Origin: Clostridiaceae bacterium
GTDB lineage: Bacteria; Bacillota; Clostridia; Lutisporales; Lutisporaceae
Assembly (NCBI GenBank): GCA_028697435.1
Contig: JAQVFD010000160.1
Coordinates: 1-5,465, forward strand
Direction: 5' to 3'
Length of the DNA stretch: 5,465 bases
Of the stretch, positions 1-5,354 are shown piece after piece (within the stretch, counting starts at the first letter, position 1; every line of letters begins with the position of its first letter). The notes below the pieces were generated by a model that had not been told where the DNA came from, ran no database searches, and saw nothing but the letters and a program-made list of their open reading frames with translations. The position numbers and the translations under genes were made by a program.

Positions 1-297
1 CTTGATCAATTTACTTCATATTCAGTAAATGACAAAGCTAACTTTTTGCTGGGAGCAGTGCTGGAAACGGACTTGTTTGCGATCAAGAACAGTAGTGCTA
101 TAGTAGTAAGCCCGGATCAGGCAGTAATAATCGGGGGCGGCAAGGTTTTGAAGCGAGCCTTTGAAATACTGATAAAAAGGGATGATTATTTTACCGGAAA
201 AGTACATATAGTAGATGATGAACTGATGGAGGATATGGCAGGACTTGGATGCATTGCGGCAGCAAAAGTAAGGGGACTGATAACGGAGGGTGAATAA
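1..297 (+). CDS. dgoK: 2-dehydro-3-deoxygalactonokinase, C-terminal part (5' end outside window)
   Basis: The frame is open from the first base, so this is the last 98 codons of a longer gene; DgoK proteins are usually about 290-330 residues. The family (DGOK, in the sugar kinase/Hsp70/actin ATPase fold) phosphorylates 2-keto-3-deoxygalactonate at C6 using ATP in the cytoplasm. By memory-based comparison with E. coli DgoK, visible matches are the helix FLLGAVLETDL (E. coli FLSGLLIGAEV), the AVIIGGGKVLKRAFE segment (E. coli LVAGTSLTARYQQAF), and the closing VDDELMEDMAGLGCIAAAKV (E. coli VAGDTAFQAGIRSI). The first TTG (46) lies inside this conserved helix and is not a real start. The stop codon directly abuts the ATG of the aldolase gene, and that gene's ribosome binding site lies inside this one, so the two are probably translationally coupled. 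The neighbour supports the call. Acting on 2-keto-3-deoxygluconate instead cannot be excluded. Confidence 0.82.
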   Translation, partial: LDQFTSYSVNDKANFLLGAVLETDLFAIKNSSAIVVSPDQAVIIGGGKVLKRAFEILIKRDDYFTGKVHIVDDELMEDMAGLGCIAAAKVRGLITEGE

Positions 298-939
298 ATG
301 AACAGCAGGGAAGTATTCAATTTAATTAAAAATACAGGTATAGTTGCAATAATGAGAGGCATTGAAAAGGAGGAAGCACTGCATACCGTTGAAGCCTTAT
401 GCAATGCCGGAGTCAAAGCGATTGAAGTGACATTTAACACTCATGGAGCTGACATAATTATCAAGTCTCTGCTTGACAGATTTAAAGATGACATAATTGT
501 TGGCGCAGGTACAGTTATTAATAGAACAATTGCCTTAAAGGCCGTTGAATGCGGCGCGGAGTTTGTATTAGCGCCTAATGCAGATGCTGAAGTCATATCA
601 ATAGTTAAGGGCTGCGAAAAGGTTATGGTTCCCGGTGCTTTTACAGCAACAGAAATATTAAAGTGTCATGAATTGGGTGCGGATATAATAAAGATATTTC
701 CGGTTTCTACGGTAGGGCCGAAATACATAAAAGACTTAAGAGGACCCTATGACAAAATAGAAATGATGCCTGTAGGAGGGGTAGATGTCGGCAACGCGGG
801 AGAATTCATTAAAGCAGGCTCAATTGCAGTTGGTGTAGGCGGGAGTCTTATTAGAAAAGACCTGTTGTCCAAGGGGGATTATAAAGCGATTGAAGAATTG
901 GCAAGGAAGTTTATATATGAAATTAATAGCGCAAGATAG
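298..939 (+). CDS. dgoA: KDPG/KDPGal aldolase (2-dehydro-3-deoxy-6-phosphogalactonate or -gluconate aldolase)
   Basis: This is a complete 213-residue class I aldolase of the KDPG/KHG family, a cytoplasmic TIM barrel that cleaves 2-keto-3-deoxy-6-phospho sugar acids to pyruvate and glyceraldehyde 3-phosphate. The Schiff-base lysine is K132 in IIKIFPVS and the catalytic glutamate is E43 in AIEVTFNT. Other family marks are R20 in AIMRG, VGAGTV (68-73), VPGAFTATE (111-119) and the phosphate-binding PVGGV (158-162). Several stretches resemble E. coli DgoA more than Eda: RGI near the N-terminus, APN...EVI (92-100) where Eda has SPG, and KIFPVSTVGPKYIKDL. With the DgoK-type kinase in front, this favours the galactonate/galacturonate-derived substrate, but family members are often promiscuous and the symbol is tentative. 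GGAGGG at 285-290, 7 bases before the ATG, fixes the start. A terminator follows the gene. Confidence 0.9.
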   Translation: MNSREVFNLIKNTGIVAIMRGIEKEEALHTVEALCNAGVKAIEVTFNTHGADIIIKSLLDRFKDDIIVGAGTVINRTIALKAVECGAEFVLAPNADAEVISIVKGCEKVMVPGAFTATEILKCHELGADIIKIFPVSTVGPKYIKDLRGPYDKIEMMPVGGVDVGNAGEFIKAGSIAVGVGGSLIRKDLLSKGDYKAIEELARKFIYEINSAR

Positions 940-956
940 TAATATTGCGCTTTCTT
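929..956 (+). terminator. Weak hairpin over the aldolase stop codon
   Basis: GCGCAA (929-934) pairs with TTGCGC (945-950) around a 10-base loop that contains the TAG stop codon, and TTTCTT follows. The six-base stem and interrupted T-tract make it a poor terminator alone. It stands just before the strong terminator and may act as a 3' end protector, an auxiliary terminator, or nothing at all. Confidence 0.3.
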
Positions 957-960
957 AGAG

Positions 961-986
961 GCAGATTCGGAAGAATCTGCTTTTTT
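961..986 (+). terminator. Rho-independent terminator of the dgoK-dgoA operon
   Basis: GCAGATTC (961-968) and GAATCTGC (973-980) form a perfect 8-bp stem with a GGAA tetraloop, directly followed by six T residues (981-986) and, after ATG, five more. It lies 21 bases past the aldolase stop codon. On the minus strand the stem is followed by a mixed sequence, so it works only for rightward transcription. It separates the sugar-acid operon from the amino acid transport operon. Confidence 0.92.
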
Positions 987-1019
987 ATGTTTTTAATTTG
1001 CATCGGCAAAAATTTCTCC

Positions 1020-1048
1020 TTGCAGTTTTCGCTAAACAAGTGTAATAT
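1020..1048 (+). promoter_or_regulatory. Candidate sigma-A promoter upstream of the palindrome
   Basis: TTGCAG (1020-1025), a 17-base spacer and TAATAT (1043-1048) match the TTGACA and TATAAT consensus at three and four positions. If it is used, transcription would start near 1055 and the palindrome at 1064-1086 would sit just downstream, in a classical repressor position. The match is weak and the region is AT-rich, so this is only a candidate. Confidence 0.2.
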
Positions 1049-1063
1049 ATAAATATATGAAAT

Positions 1064-1086
1064 ATTATTTCACAATGTGAAATAAT
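1064..1086. promoter_or_regulatory. Perfect 23-bp palindrome, probable regulator binding site
   Basis: ATTATTTCACA (1064-1074) and TGTGAAATAAT (1076-1086) are exact reverse complements around a single central A. Eleven-base arms without a mismatch exceed what I expect by chance even in AT-rich DNA, and the TTTCACA/TGTGAAA core contains G and C. No T-run follows, so a terminator is unlikely; a dimeric repressor or activator site is the natural reading. Spacing does not fit the inward TGTGA-N6-TCACA of CRP or the TTGTGAA-N4-TTCACAA of Rex, because the half-sites point the other way. The cognate protein is unknown. Confidence 0.55.
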
Positions 1087-1114
1087 CAAAGATATATTGA
1101 ATTTAAGGAATATC

Positions 1115-1142
1115 TTGAAATATATACATAATATTCATTAAT
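1115..1142 (+). promoter_or_regulatory. Candidate sigma-A promoter for the liv operon
   Basis: TTGAAA (1115-1120) matches the -35 consensus at five of six positions. ATTAAT (1137-1142), 16 bases further, matches the -10 consensus at four of six. An overlapping alternative is TTGAAT (1097-1102) with TATATA (1121-1126) at an 18-base spacing. Either would place the palindrome upstream and the CodY-like box at or just after the transcription start. This is low-confidence because nearly every hexamer here is A or T. Confidence 0.25.
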
Positions 1143-1155
1143 TTATTTATTAAAA

Positions 1156-1170
1156 AATTTTTACAAAAAT
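1156..1170. promoter_or_regulatory. CodY-box-like sequence
   Basis: The 15-mer AATTTTTACAAAAAT matches the Firmicutes CodY consensus AATTTTCWGAAAATT at 12 of 15 positions, with mismatches at 7, 9 and 14. CodY senses branched-chain amino acids (and GTP in many species) and is a known repressor of branched-chain amino acid transport, so the context fits. Against it, the region is almost pure A+T and both G/C consensus positions are mismatched, so chance is a real alternative. Confidence 0.3.
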
Positions 1171-1257
1171 AAAAAAATAGAAAATGTATATCAATCTATG
1201 AAAAGGCACATCAAAATATATATTCGGACAAAAAAATCAGTAAATCTTTTTATTTTA

Positions 1258-1282
1258 TTCCCTATTATGTCAAATTAGGGAA
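1258..1282 (+). repeat. Interrupted inverted repeat in the liv leader
   Basis: TTCCCTA (1258-1264) and TAGGGAA (1276-1282) are perfect 7-base arms around 11 bases. The arms are more GC-rich than the surroundings. It could be an operator with half-sites about two helical turns apart (centre to centre about 18 bases) or a small RNA hairpin in the leader. No T-tract follows. Confidence 0.35.
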
Positions 1283-1286
1283 CCAA

Positions 1287-1325
1287 TGCATTTGAAAGGG
1301 GGAGGTAGACGGTCTTCAATATGCA
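1287..1325 (+). promoter_or_regulatory. Leader hairpin with an unused Shine-Dalgarno-like loop
   Basis: TGCATTTGAA (1287-1296) can pair with TTCAA (1315-1319) and ATGCA (1321-1325), giving a 10-bp stem with T1320 bulged. The 18-base loop contains GGGGGAGGT (1298-1306), a strong ribosome-binding-site match. No ATG, GTG or TTG stands at normal spacing after it. The first ATG (1321) is 14 bases away and encodes only four residues. The hairpin lies 37 bases before the real livJ ribosome binding site. A role in mRNA stability, ribosome standby binding or regulation is inferred, not shown. Confidence 0.35.
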
Positions 1326-1362
1326 GTATCAATAAAATCTTTAATTAAAACTATTTTGCAAA

Positions 1363-1368
1363 GGGAGG
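1363..1368 (+). promoter_or_regulatory. livJ ribosome binding site deciding the TTG start
   Basis: GGGAGG lies 8 bases before the TTG at 1377. It falls inside the coding frame if translation is begun at the earlier in-frame TTG (1356), which has no ribosome binding site of its own. The 1377 start is therefore preferred. It also gives a clean signal peptide beginning MKK. Confidence 0.85.
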
Positions 1369-1376
1369 AAGAAACT

Positions 1377-2546
1377 TTGAAAAAATTAGTAAGTATTTTG
1401 TTGGTTCTTATCATGACAGTGTCACTATTTGGTTGTGCCAGCACAGGCACAGGTTCAGGAGCTGCACCGGAAACAATTAAAATAGGTGTTACCTTACCTG
1501 TATCCGGTCAATCAGCTATAGCCGGCGAATACATGAGAAACGGTATAGAACTTATTGTTGACCAGCTTAAAGCAGAGGGTGGACTCGACGTTAAAGGCAA
1601 GAAAATGCCTGTTGAGTTTATATACGAAGATAATGAAGCAAAACCTGAAACAACAGCCAATGCATACAGAAAGCTTATCGATCAGGATAAAGTTATTGCA
1701 ATAGTAGGCCCGGATATGAGTAAGTGCATACTTGCAGGCGGACCTATTGCCCAAGCTTCAAAGGTTCCTGCTATAGGTACCTTCACAACAAATGAAAAGG
1801 TTACACAAATCGGAGATTTTGTTTTCCGTGCATGCTTTATAGATCCATTCCAGGGGAAAGTTATGGCACAGTATGCGGCAGATAATTTGAAAGCAACAAA
1901 AGCTGCTATATTGTACAACAATGCTGACGACTACAGCAAAGGGCTTATGGAAAACTTCATAAAAGCCTTCGAAGCAAAAGGTGGCACGATAGTTGAAACT
2001 CAGGCTTATGGCGGTGCAGACGTAAAAGATTTTAATGCACAGCTTACAAAAATAAAGGCAGCAAATCCTGAAGTACTGTTCATGCCTAACCAGTTTGGCG
2101 AAGTTCCGCTTCAAATGAAGCAGGCAAGACAGATGGGCATAGAAGCAAAGTTCTTAGGCGGAGACTCATGGGACAGCCCGGACGTACCTAACATTGCCGG
2201 ATTTGATATAGTTGAAGGCGCAGCATATGATGCAGCATTCTCACCTGTTGACCCGAACCCGGTTTGCCAGGACTTTGTAAAAAGATATAAAGATAAATAT
2301 GGTGTAAATCCTAACTCCAACGCAGTTTTGGCATATGAAGCCGCATTGGTGGTATTAGAAGGCGTAAAAAATGCTGAAACTTTAAACGGACAGGGTGTAA
2401 GGGATGCTATGGCTAAAATAACCAATTTCCCGGTACCTTCCGGAACAATTACATTTGACGAAACAAGAAACCCTGTTAAGGGTGCTGTTATCAACGTTTA
2501 TAAAAATGGTACACCTGATTATGTAACAACAGTAAATCCAAACTAG
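1377..2546 (+). CDS. livJ: Branched-chain amino acid ABC transporter substrate-binding lipoprotein
   Basis: This 389-residue protein captures the amino acid outside the membrane and delivers it to LivH/LivM. From the TTG start it reads MKK, a hydrophobic stretch (4-18) and the lipobox LFGC, so Cys20 should be lipidated after signal peptidase II cleavage, followed by a Ser/Gly/Thr-rich linker (21-30). The Peripla_BP_6 (type I periplasmic-binding) domain begins at IKIGVTLPVSG (34-44). Typical motifs follow: GGLDVKGKKMPVEFIYEDNEA (68-88), IVGPDMS (109-115), PIAQASKVPAIGTFTTNEKVT (123-143), FRACFIDPFQGKVMAQYA (150-167) and GGDSWDSP (261-268). By hand alignment to E. coli LivJ, the ligand-site Thr102 aligns with T138 and acidic Glu226 with D263, but Ser79 and Tyr202 positions hold K116 and Q239. 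Ligand specificity is therefore uncertain: Leu/Ile/Val is likeliest, but another amino acid or a small amide is possible. It is the first gene of its operon. Confidence 0.93.
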   Translation: MKKLVSILLVLIMTVSLFGCASTGTGSGAAPETIKIGVTLPVSGQSAIAGEYMRNGIELIVDQLKAEGGLDVKGKKMPVEFIYEDNEAKPETTANAYRKLIDQDKVIAIVGPDMSKCILAGGPIAQASKVPAIGTFTTNEKVTQIGDFVFRACFIDPFQGKVMAQYAADNLKATKAAILYNNADDYSKGLMENFIKAFEAKGGTIVETQAYGGADVKDFNAQLTKIKAANPEVLFMPNQFGEVPLQMKQARQMGIEAKFLGGDSWDSPDVPNIAGFDIVEGAAYDAAFSPVDPNPVCQDFVKRYKDKYGVNPNSNAVLAYEAALVVLEGVKNAETLNGQGVRDAMAKITNFPVPSGTITFDETRNPVKGAVINVYKNGTPDYVTTVNPN

Positions 2547-2562
2547 AAGAATATCAGCAGAA

Positions 2563-2597
2563 GGAATCGGTAGTAAGGAATCCTTGCTACCGATTCT
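2563..2597 (+). promoter_or_regulatory. Long intercistronic hairpin between livJ and livH
   Basis: Bases 2563-2578 pair with 2582-2597 in a 16-bp stem closed by a three-base AAT loop. All pairs are Watson-Crick except T2574-G2586 and the outermost G2563-T2597, which are G-U wobbles in RNA. It starts 16 bases after the livJ stop codon. No T-run follows, so it is not a standard terminator. In binding-protein transporter operons such a fold commonly protects the 3' end of the binding-protein message or slows downstream transcription, giving excess binding protein; that role here is inferred. CTACCGATTCT resembles no repeat elsewhere in the window. Confidence 0.7.
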
Positions 2598-2612
2598 GAT
2601 ATAAAAATCAGA
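2595..2612 (+). promoter_or_regulatory. Short hairpin competing with the livJ-livH stem
   Basis: TCTGAT (2595-2600) and ATCAGA (2607-2612) pair around ATAAAA. The left arm overlaps the base of the longer stem at 2595-2597, so the two cannot both form fully. It ends 8 bases before the livH ribosome binding site (AAGGGGAG within 2619-2627). The six-base stem is weak and may be chance. Confidence 0.3.
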
Positions 2613-2633
2613 TTATCTAAAGGGGAGATATAT

Positions 2634-3533
2634 TTGACTACGATACTTCAATTAATTATGTACGGTTTGCAGCTAGGAAGTATTTATGCCCTGATAGCAC
2701 TTGGATATACAATGGTATATGGGATTATAGGACTCATAAACTTTGCCCATGGCGATTTCCTCATGGTAGGTGCATTTCTCGTATATTTTCTCGCAAAAGC
2801 AATGGGCGGCGGTACATTATCCTATCCTGTTGTAGCGCTGATAATTATTATAGGGATGATACTTACCGGACTCTTAGGTGTAACAACTGAGAGGATTGCA
2901 TATAAACCGTTAAGGAAAAAACCGAGACTCTCTGCACTTATTACTGCAATAGGTGTTTCGATGTTTTTGGAGAACTTTCCAAGAGCTTTACCTTTTGTAG
3001 GACCTCAACCAAGACCGTTTCCGGCACTGTTTCCTATGAATAATTTTAATATTGGTGGTGTTGGGACAAATAGTGTTCAGATTTTAATGATAACCTTATC
3101 TATTATTTTGATGATCGGACTGCACTACATTACTACGAAGACAAAAGTCGGCAGTCAGATGAGAGCTGTGCAGTTTGATAAAGATGCTGCTGCTCTTATG
3201 GGTATCAATGTAAACAATACAATTTCAGTCACCTTCTTTATAGGTGCGGCGTTAGCTGCCGCAGGCGGTGTTTTTTATGCAAGCATATATCCTATGATAG
3301 ATGTATATATGGGAATATGGCTTGGGACAAAGGCCTTTGTTGCAGCGGTATTAGGCGGAATCGGTGATATTAGAGGAGCAATGCTTGGCGGGTTTATTAT
3401 GGGGGTAGCTGAAGTTTTGGCGACTGCAGTAAATTCCGATTTGGGTTATGGGGCAGGCTTTGTAATACTTATTTTCATACTGCTGTTCAAACCTGCAGGA
3501 ATTATGGGCAAGTTCACCATAGAGAAAGTGTAG
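2634..3533 (+). CDS. livH: Branched-chain amino acid ABC transporter permease LivH
   Basis: This 299-residue integral membrane protein is one half of the importer channel (BPD_transp_2 family, usually about 290-310 residues). The family mark GLINFAHGDFLMVGAF is at 33-48, after the first hydrophobic helix. ERIAYKPLR (86-94) and the SALITAIGVSMFLEN helix (100-114) follow. KVGSQMRAVQFDKDAAALMGI (171-191) is the region corresponding to the cytoplasmic loop that contacts the ATPases. The closing GTKAFVAAVLGGIG and GAMLGGF blocks are at 231-254, with a final hydrophobic helix before FKPAGIMG. About eight or nine hydrophobic segments are visible. The start is TTG, supported by AAGGGGAG ending 6 bases upstream and by the correct N-terminal length; the next ATG (residue 9) would cut into the first membrane segment. 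Its stop codon is immediately followed by the livM start region. Confidence 0.95.
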   Translation: MTTILQLIMYGLQLGSIYALIALGYTMVYGIIGLINFAHGDFLMVGAFLVYFLAKAMGGGTLSYPVVALIIIIGMILTGLLGVTTERIAYKPLRKKPRLSALITAIGVSMFLENFPRALPFVGPQPRPFPALFPMNNFNIGGVGTNSVQILMITLSIILMIGLHYITTKTKVGSQMRAVQFDKDAAALMGINVNNTISVTFFIGAALAAAGGVFYASIYPMIDVYMGIWLGTKAFVAAVLGGIGDIRGAMLGGFIMGVAEVLATAVNSDLGYGAGFVILIFILLFKPAGIMGKFTIEKV

Positions 3534-3537
3534 GTGG
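3532..3537 (+). promoter_or_regulatory. livM ribosome binding site overlapping the livH stop codon
   Basis: AGGTGG spans the last two bases of the livH stop codon and the possible GTG start of livM. It stands 5 bases before ATG 3543, and this favours that ATG. The GTG at 3534 has only a weak GAG in front of it. The placement suggests that ribosomes finishing livH restart on livM. Confidence 0.55.
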
Positions 3538-3542
3538 CATAT

Positions 3543-4535
3543 ATGAATTACTTAAAAGACAAGAAAGTATATATAATCATAGTTTTGCTTTATATAATCA
3601 TTACTGTACTAAACAAGTTAGGGTTATTAAATTCTTATTTGCTGCAGATTATAATGCTTGCCGGAATTAACACTATAATGACTGTAAGCTTAAATATAGT
3701 AAACGGATTCACCGGGCAGTTTTCAATAGGCCAGGCCGGGTTTATGGCAATTGGCGGATACGCGTCTGCCCTATTTACCACCATTCTTTTTAACACATCA
3801 AGCTGGCCGGCATATGCACAGATACCCATGTTCATTTTTTCATTGATGATGGGCGGATTGGCAGCAAGCATAATCGGTTTCTTAATAGGTTTGCCTACGC
3901 TAAGATTAAAAGGAGATTATCTTGCAATAGTTACTCTGTCCTTTGGAGAAGTTGTTAGAGCTTCAATAAGACTTATAGATTATGTAGGAGGTCCCAGAGG
4001 GTTGGCGGGCATTCCGAGATATACCAATTTATTTTGGGTGTTTTTATTCACATTCCTGGCAATCTACGGAGCAAGAAACTTTGTAAATTCATCCTTTGGA
4101 AGAGCTTGTATTTCAATTAGAGAGAATGAAGTCGCTTCCGAAACCATGGGAATAGATACTACCAAATATAAAGTTTTGTCATTTACATTTGCTGCATTTA
4201 TGGCCGGTGTTGCCGGAGGGCTGTTCGGGCACCTTCTTATGTTCCTTCAGCCTGATACTTTCAGCTTCTTAAAGTCCAATGATTACCTTGTATTCCTTTA
4301 TGCAGGAGGAGCAGGCAGCATAAGCGGTTCAATAGTGAGCGGATTAGTACTTACAATAGTGCCTGAGATGCTGAGATTCATGGCAAACTGGCGTATAGTA
4401 ATTTACTCATTGGTTCTTGTTATGCTGATGTTGAAGAGACCTGAAGGTCTTTACGGCGGAAAGGAATTCAAATGGCTTAAGCCAAAGAAAAGAACCGTTA
4501 TCGCCGGGAACAAAGGTGCGGAAATTACAAACTGA
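3543..4535 (+). CDS. livM: Branched-chain amino acid ABC transporter permease LivM
   Basis: This is the second channel subunit, 330 residues from the ATG at 3543, or 333 from GTG 3534. ATG is preferred because AGGTGG stands 5 bases before it. Residues 10-23 form a first hydrophobic segment. The LivM hallmark NGFTGQFSIGQAGFMAIGG is at 54-72. LPTLRLKGDYLAI and VTLSFGEVVR occupy 117-139, and GGPRGLAGIPR follows at 149-159. FGRACISIRENEVASETMGI is the region of the predicted cytoplasmic loop that docks on the ATPases, followed by a helix rich in AGVAGG and by GGAGSISGSIVSG. The C-terminal tail is basic (KRPEGLYGG, then KWLKPKKR) and cytoplasmic, as in other family members. It acts as a heterodimer with LivH. 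Forty-five bases separate it from livG. Confidence 0.94.
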   Translation: MNYLKDKKVYIIIVLLYIIITVLNKLGLLNSYLLQIIMLAGINTIMTVSLNIVNGFTGQFSIGQAGFMAIGGYASALFTTILFNTSSWPAYAQIPMFIFSLMMGGLAASIIGFLIGLPTLRLKGDYLAIVTLSFGEVVRASIRLIDYVGGPRGLAGIPRYTNLFWVFLFTFLAIYGARNFVNSSFGRACISIRENEVASETMGIDTTKYKVLSFTFAAFMAGVAGGLFGHLLMFLQPDTFSFLKSNDYLVFLYAGGAGSISGSIVSGLVLTIVPEMLRFMANWRIVIYSLVLVMLMLKRPEGLYGGKEFKWLKPKKRTVIAGNKGAEITN

Positions 4536-4580
4536 AGTAAAGCAAGAGTTTAGTTTGAAGTAAATAGGAGGTAAACATTT

Positions 4581-5354
4581 ATGGCTCTACTTGATGTAAA
4601 AAACCTCTCCATACAATTTGGCGGCCTAAAAGCAGTAAGTGATTTTAATCTTTCCTTGGAAGACAGGGAGCTGGTAGCAATAATTGGACCAAATGGAGCA
4701 GGTAAGACGACAGTATTTAATATGCTTACAGGATTATATAAACCGACAGAAGGGAACATTCTTTTTGAGGGTAACAGTTTGGTAGGATTGAAACCTCATG
4801 ATTATACCGCAAGAGGGATTGCCAGAACATTTCAGAATATAAGGCTGTTTAATAATGCTACTGTACTTGATAACATAAAAATCGCTTTTACTCTACAGGT
4901 AAAATACGGTTTAGGGGAAGCTCTTTTTAGAACCCGTAATTTCAATACTGTTGAAGATAATCTGGAATTGAAATCTTTAGAACTGTTAAAGATACTCAAT
5001 CTCGATGGGAAAGCTGATTTCCTGGCAAAGAATCTCCCTTACGGGGAGCAGCGGAGATTGGAAATAGCAAGAGCATTAGCGACAAATCCGAAAATTTTGC
5101 TTCTGGATGAACCGGCAGCGGGAATGAATCCTAATGAGATAGATGATTTGATATCCTTGATTAAGGAGATTAAAGAAAGATTTAAATTAACAGTACTTTT
5201 GATTGAGCATCATATGAATGTAGTTATGAACATTGCCGACAGGATAAAGGTGCTGGATTTTGGGCATACAATAGCCGAAGGAATTCCGGCGGAGATACAG
5301 AGGAATCCGAGAGTTATCGAGGCTTACTTGGGAGGAGGACATGTAGAATGTTAG
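4581..5354 (+). CDS. livG: Branched-chain amino acid ABC transporter ATP-binding protein LivG
   Basis: This 257-residue cytoplasmic ATPase powers the LivHM channel together with LivF. All nucleotide-binding motifs are intact: Walker A GPNGAGKTT (36-44), Q-loop Q85 in ARTFQNIRLF, the LivG-type signature LPYGEQRRLEIARALA (152-167) with YGEQ in place of LSGGQ, Walker B ILLLDEP (172-178) with catalytic E177, D-loop AAGMNP, and switch histidine H210 in LIEHHMN. Many LivG proteins have EHDM there, so the second His (H211) is a small variation. The C-terminal GHTIAEGIPAEIQRNPRVIEAYLG block is typical of LivG and separates it from other ABC ATPases. AGGAGGT (4566-4572), 8 bases before the ATG, is the best ribosome binding site in the window. 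Its last 7 bases overlap livF. Confidence 0.96.
   Translation: MALLDVKNLSIQFGGLKAVSDFNLSLEDRELVAIIGPNGAGKTTVFNMLTGLYKPTEGNILFEGNSLVGLKPHDYTARGIARTFQNIRLFNNATVLDNIKIAFTLQVKYGLGEALFRTRNFNTVEDNLELKSLELLKILNLDGKADFLAKNLPYGEQRRLEIARALATNPKILLLDEPAAGMNPNEIDDLISLIKEIKERFKLTVLLIEHHMNVVMNIADRIKVLDFGHTIAEGIPAEIQRNPRVIEAYLGGGHVEC

Larger units (their letters stand above)
987..1376. other. AT-rich intergenic region with the promoter and leader of the liv operon
   Basis: I find no credible gene on either strand in these 390 bases. Because a terminator precedes it and a five-gene operon follows, it must hold the liv promoter. From left to right it contains a small TTTGC/GCAAA hairpin (997-1010), weak promoter-like hexamers, a perfect palindrome, a CodY-like 15-mer, a 7-bp interrupted inverted repeat, and a bulged hairpin with a purine-rich loop. 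The last 50 bases carry the real livJ ribosome binding site. The part from about 1040 to 1260 is nearly all A and T, so short repeats there are expected by chance. Confidence 0.75.

Noticed and set aside
1064..1086. CRP or Rex operator
   Set aside because: The TTTCACA and TGTGAAA half-sites point in the opposite order to both consensus sites, and the spacing does not fit.
1087..1116. Imperfect repeat AAGATAT/ATATCTT
   Set aside because: The seven-base arms are separated by 14 bases in nearly pure A+T DNA and are expected by chance.
1298..1314. T-box or other amino acid riboswitch
   Set aside because: The purine-rich stretch lacks the conserved T-box sequence (GGGTGGNACC), and no terminator/antiterminator pair follows. 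I recognise no known riboswitch core.
1298..1335. Small leader peptide after GGGGGAGGT (ATG 1321, four codons)
   Set aside because: The ATG is 14 bases from the motif, too far for efficient initiation, and the peptide has no run of Leu/Ile/Val codons that would suggest attenuation.
1356..1376. Start of livJ at the earlier in-frame TTG
   Set aside because: It adds seven charged residues before the signal peptide, has no ribosome binding site, and would put the strong GGGAGG inside the coding region.
1512..2494. Open frames on the minus strand across livJ
   Set aside because: They lie opposite a well-conserved gene, have no ribosome binding sites, and their Cys- and Phe-rich translations resemble no family. 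They are shadows of codon bias.
2563..2612. Intrinsic terminator ending livJ transcription
   Set aside because: The stem is long but is followed by GATATAAAAATCAG, not a run of T; livH has no evident promoter of its own.
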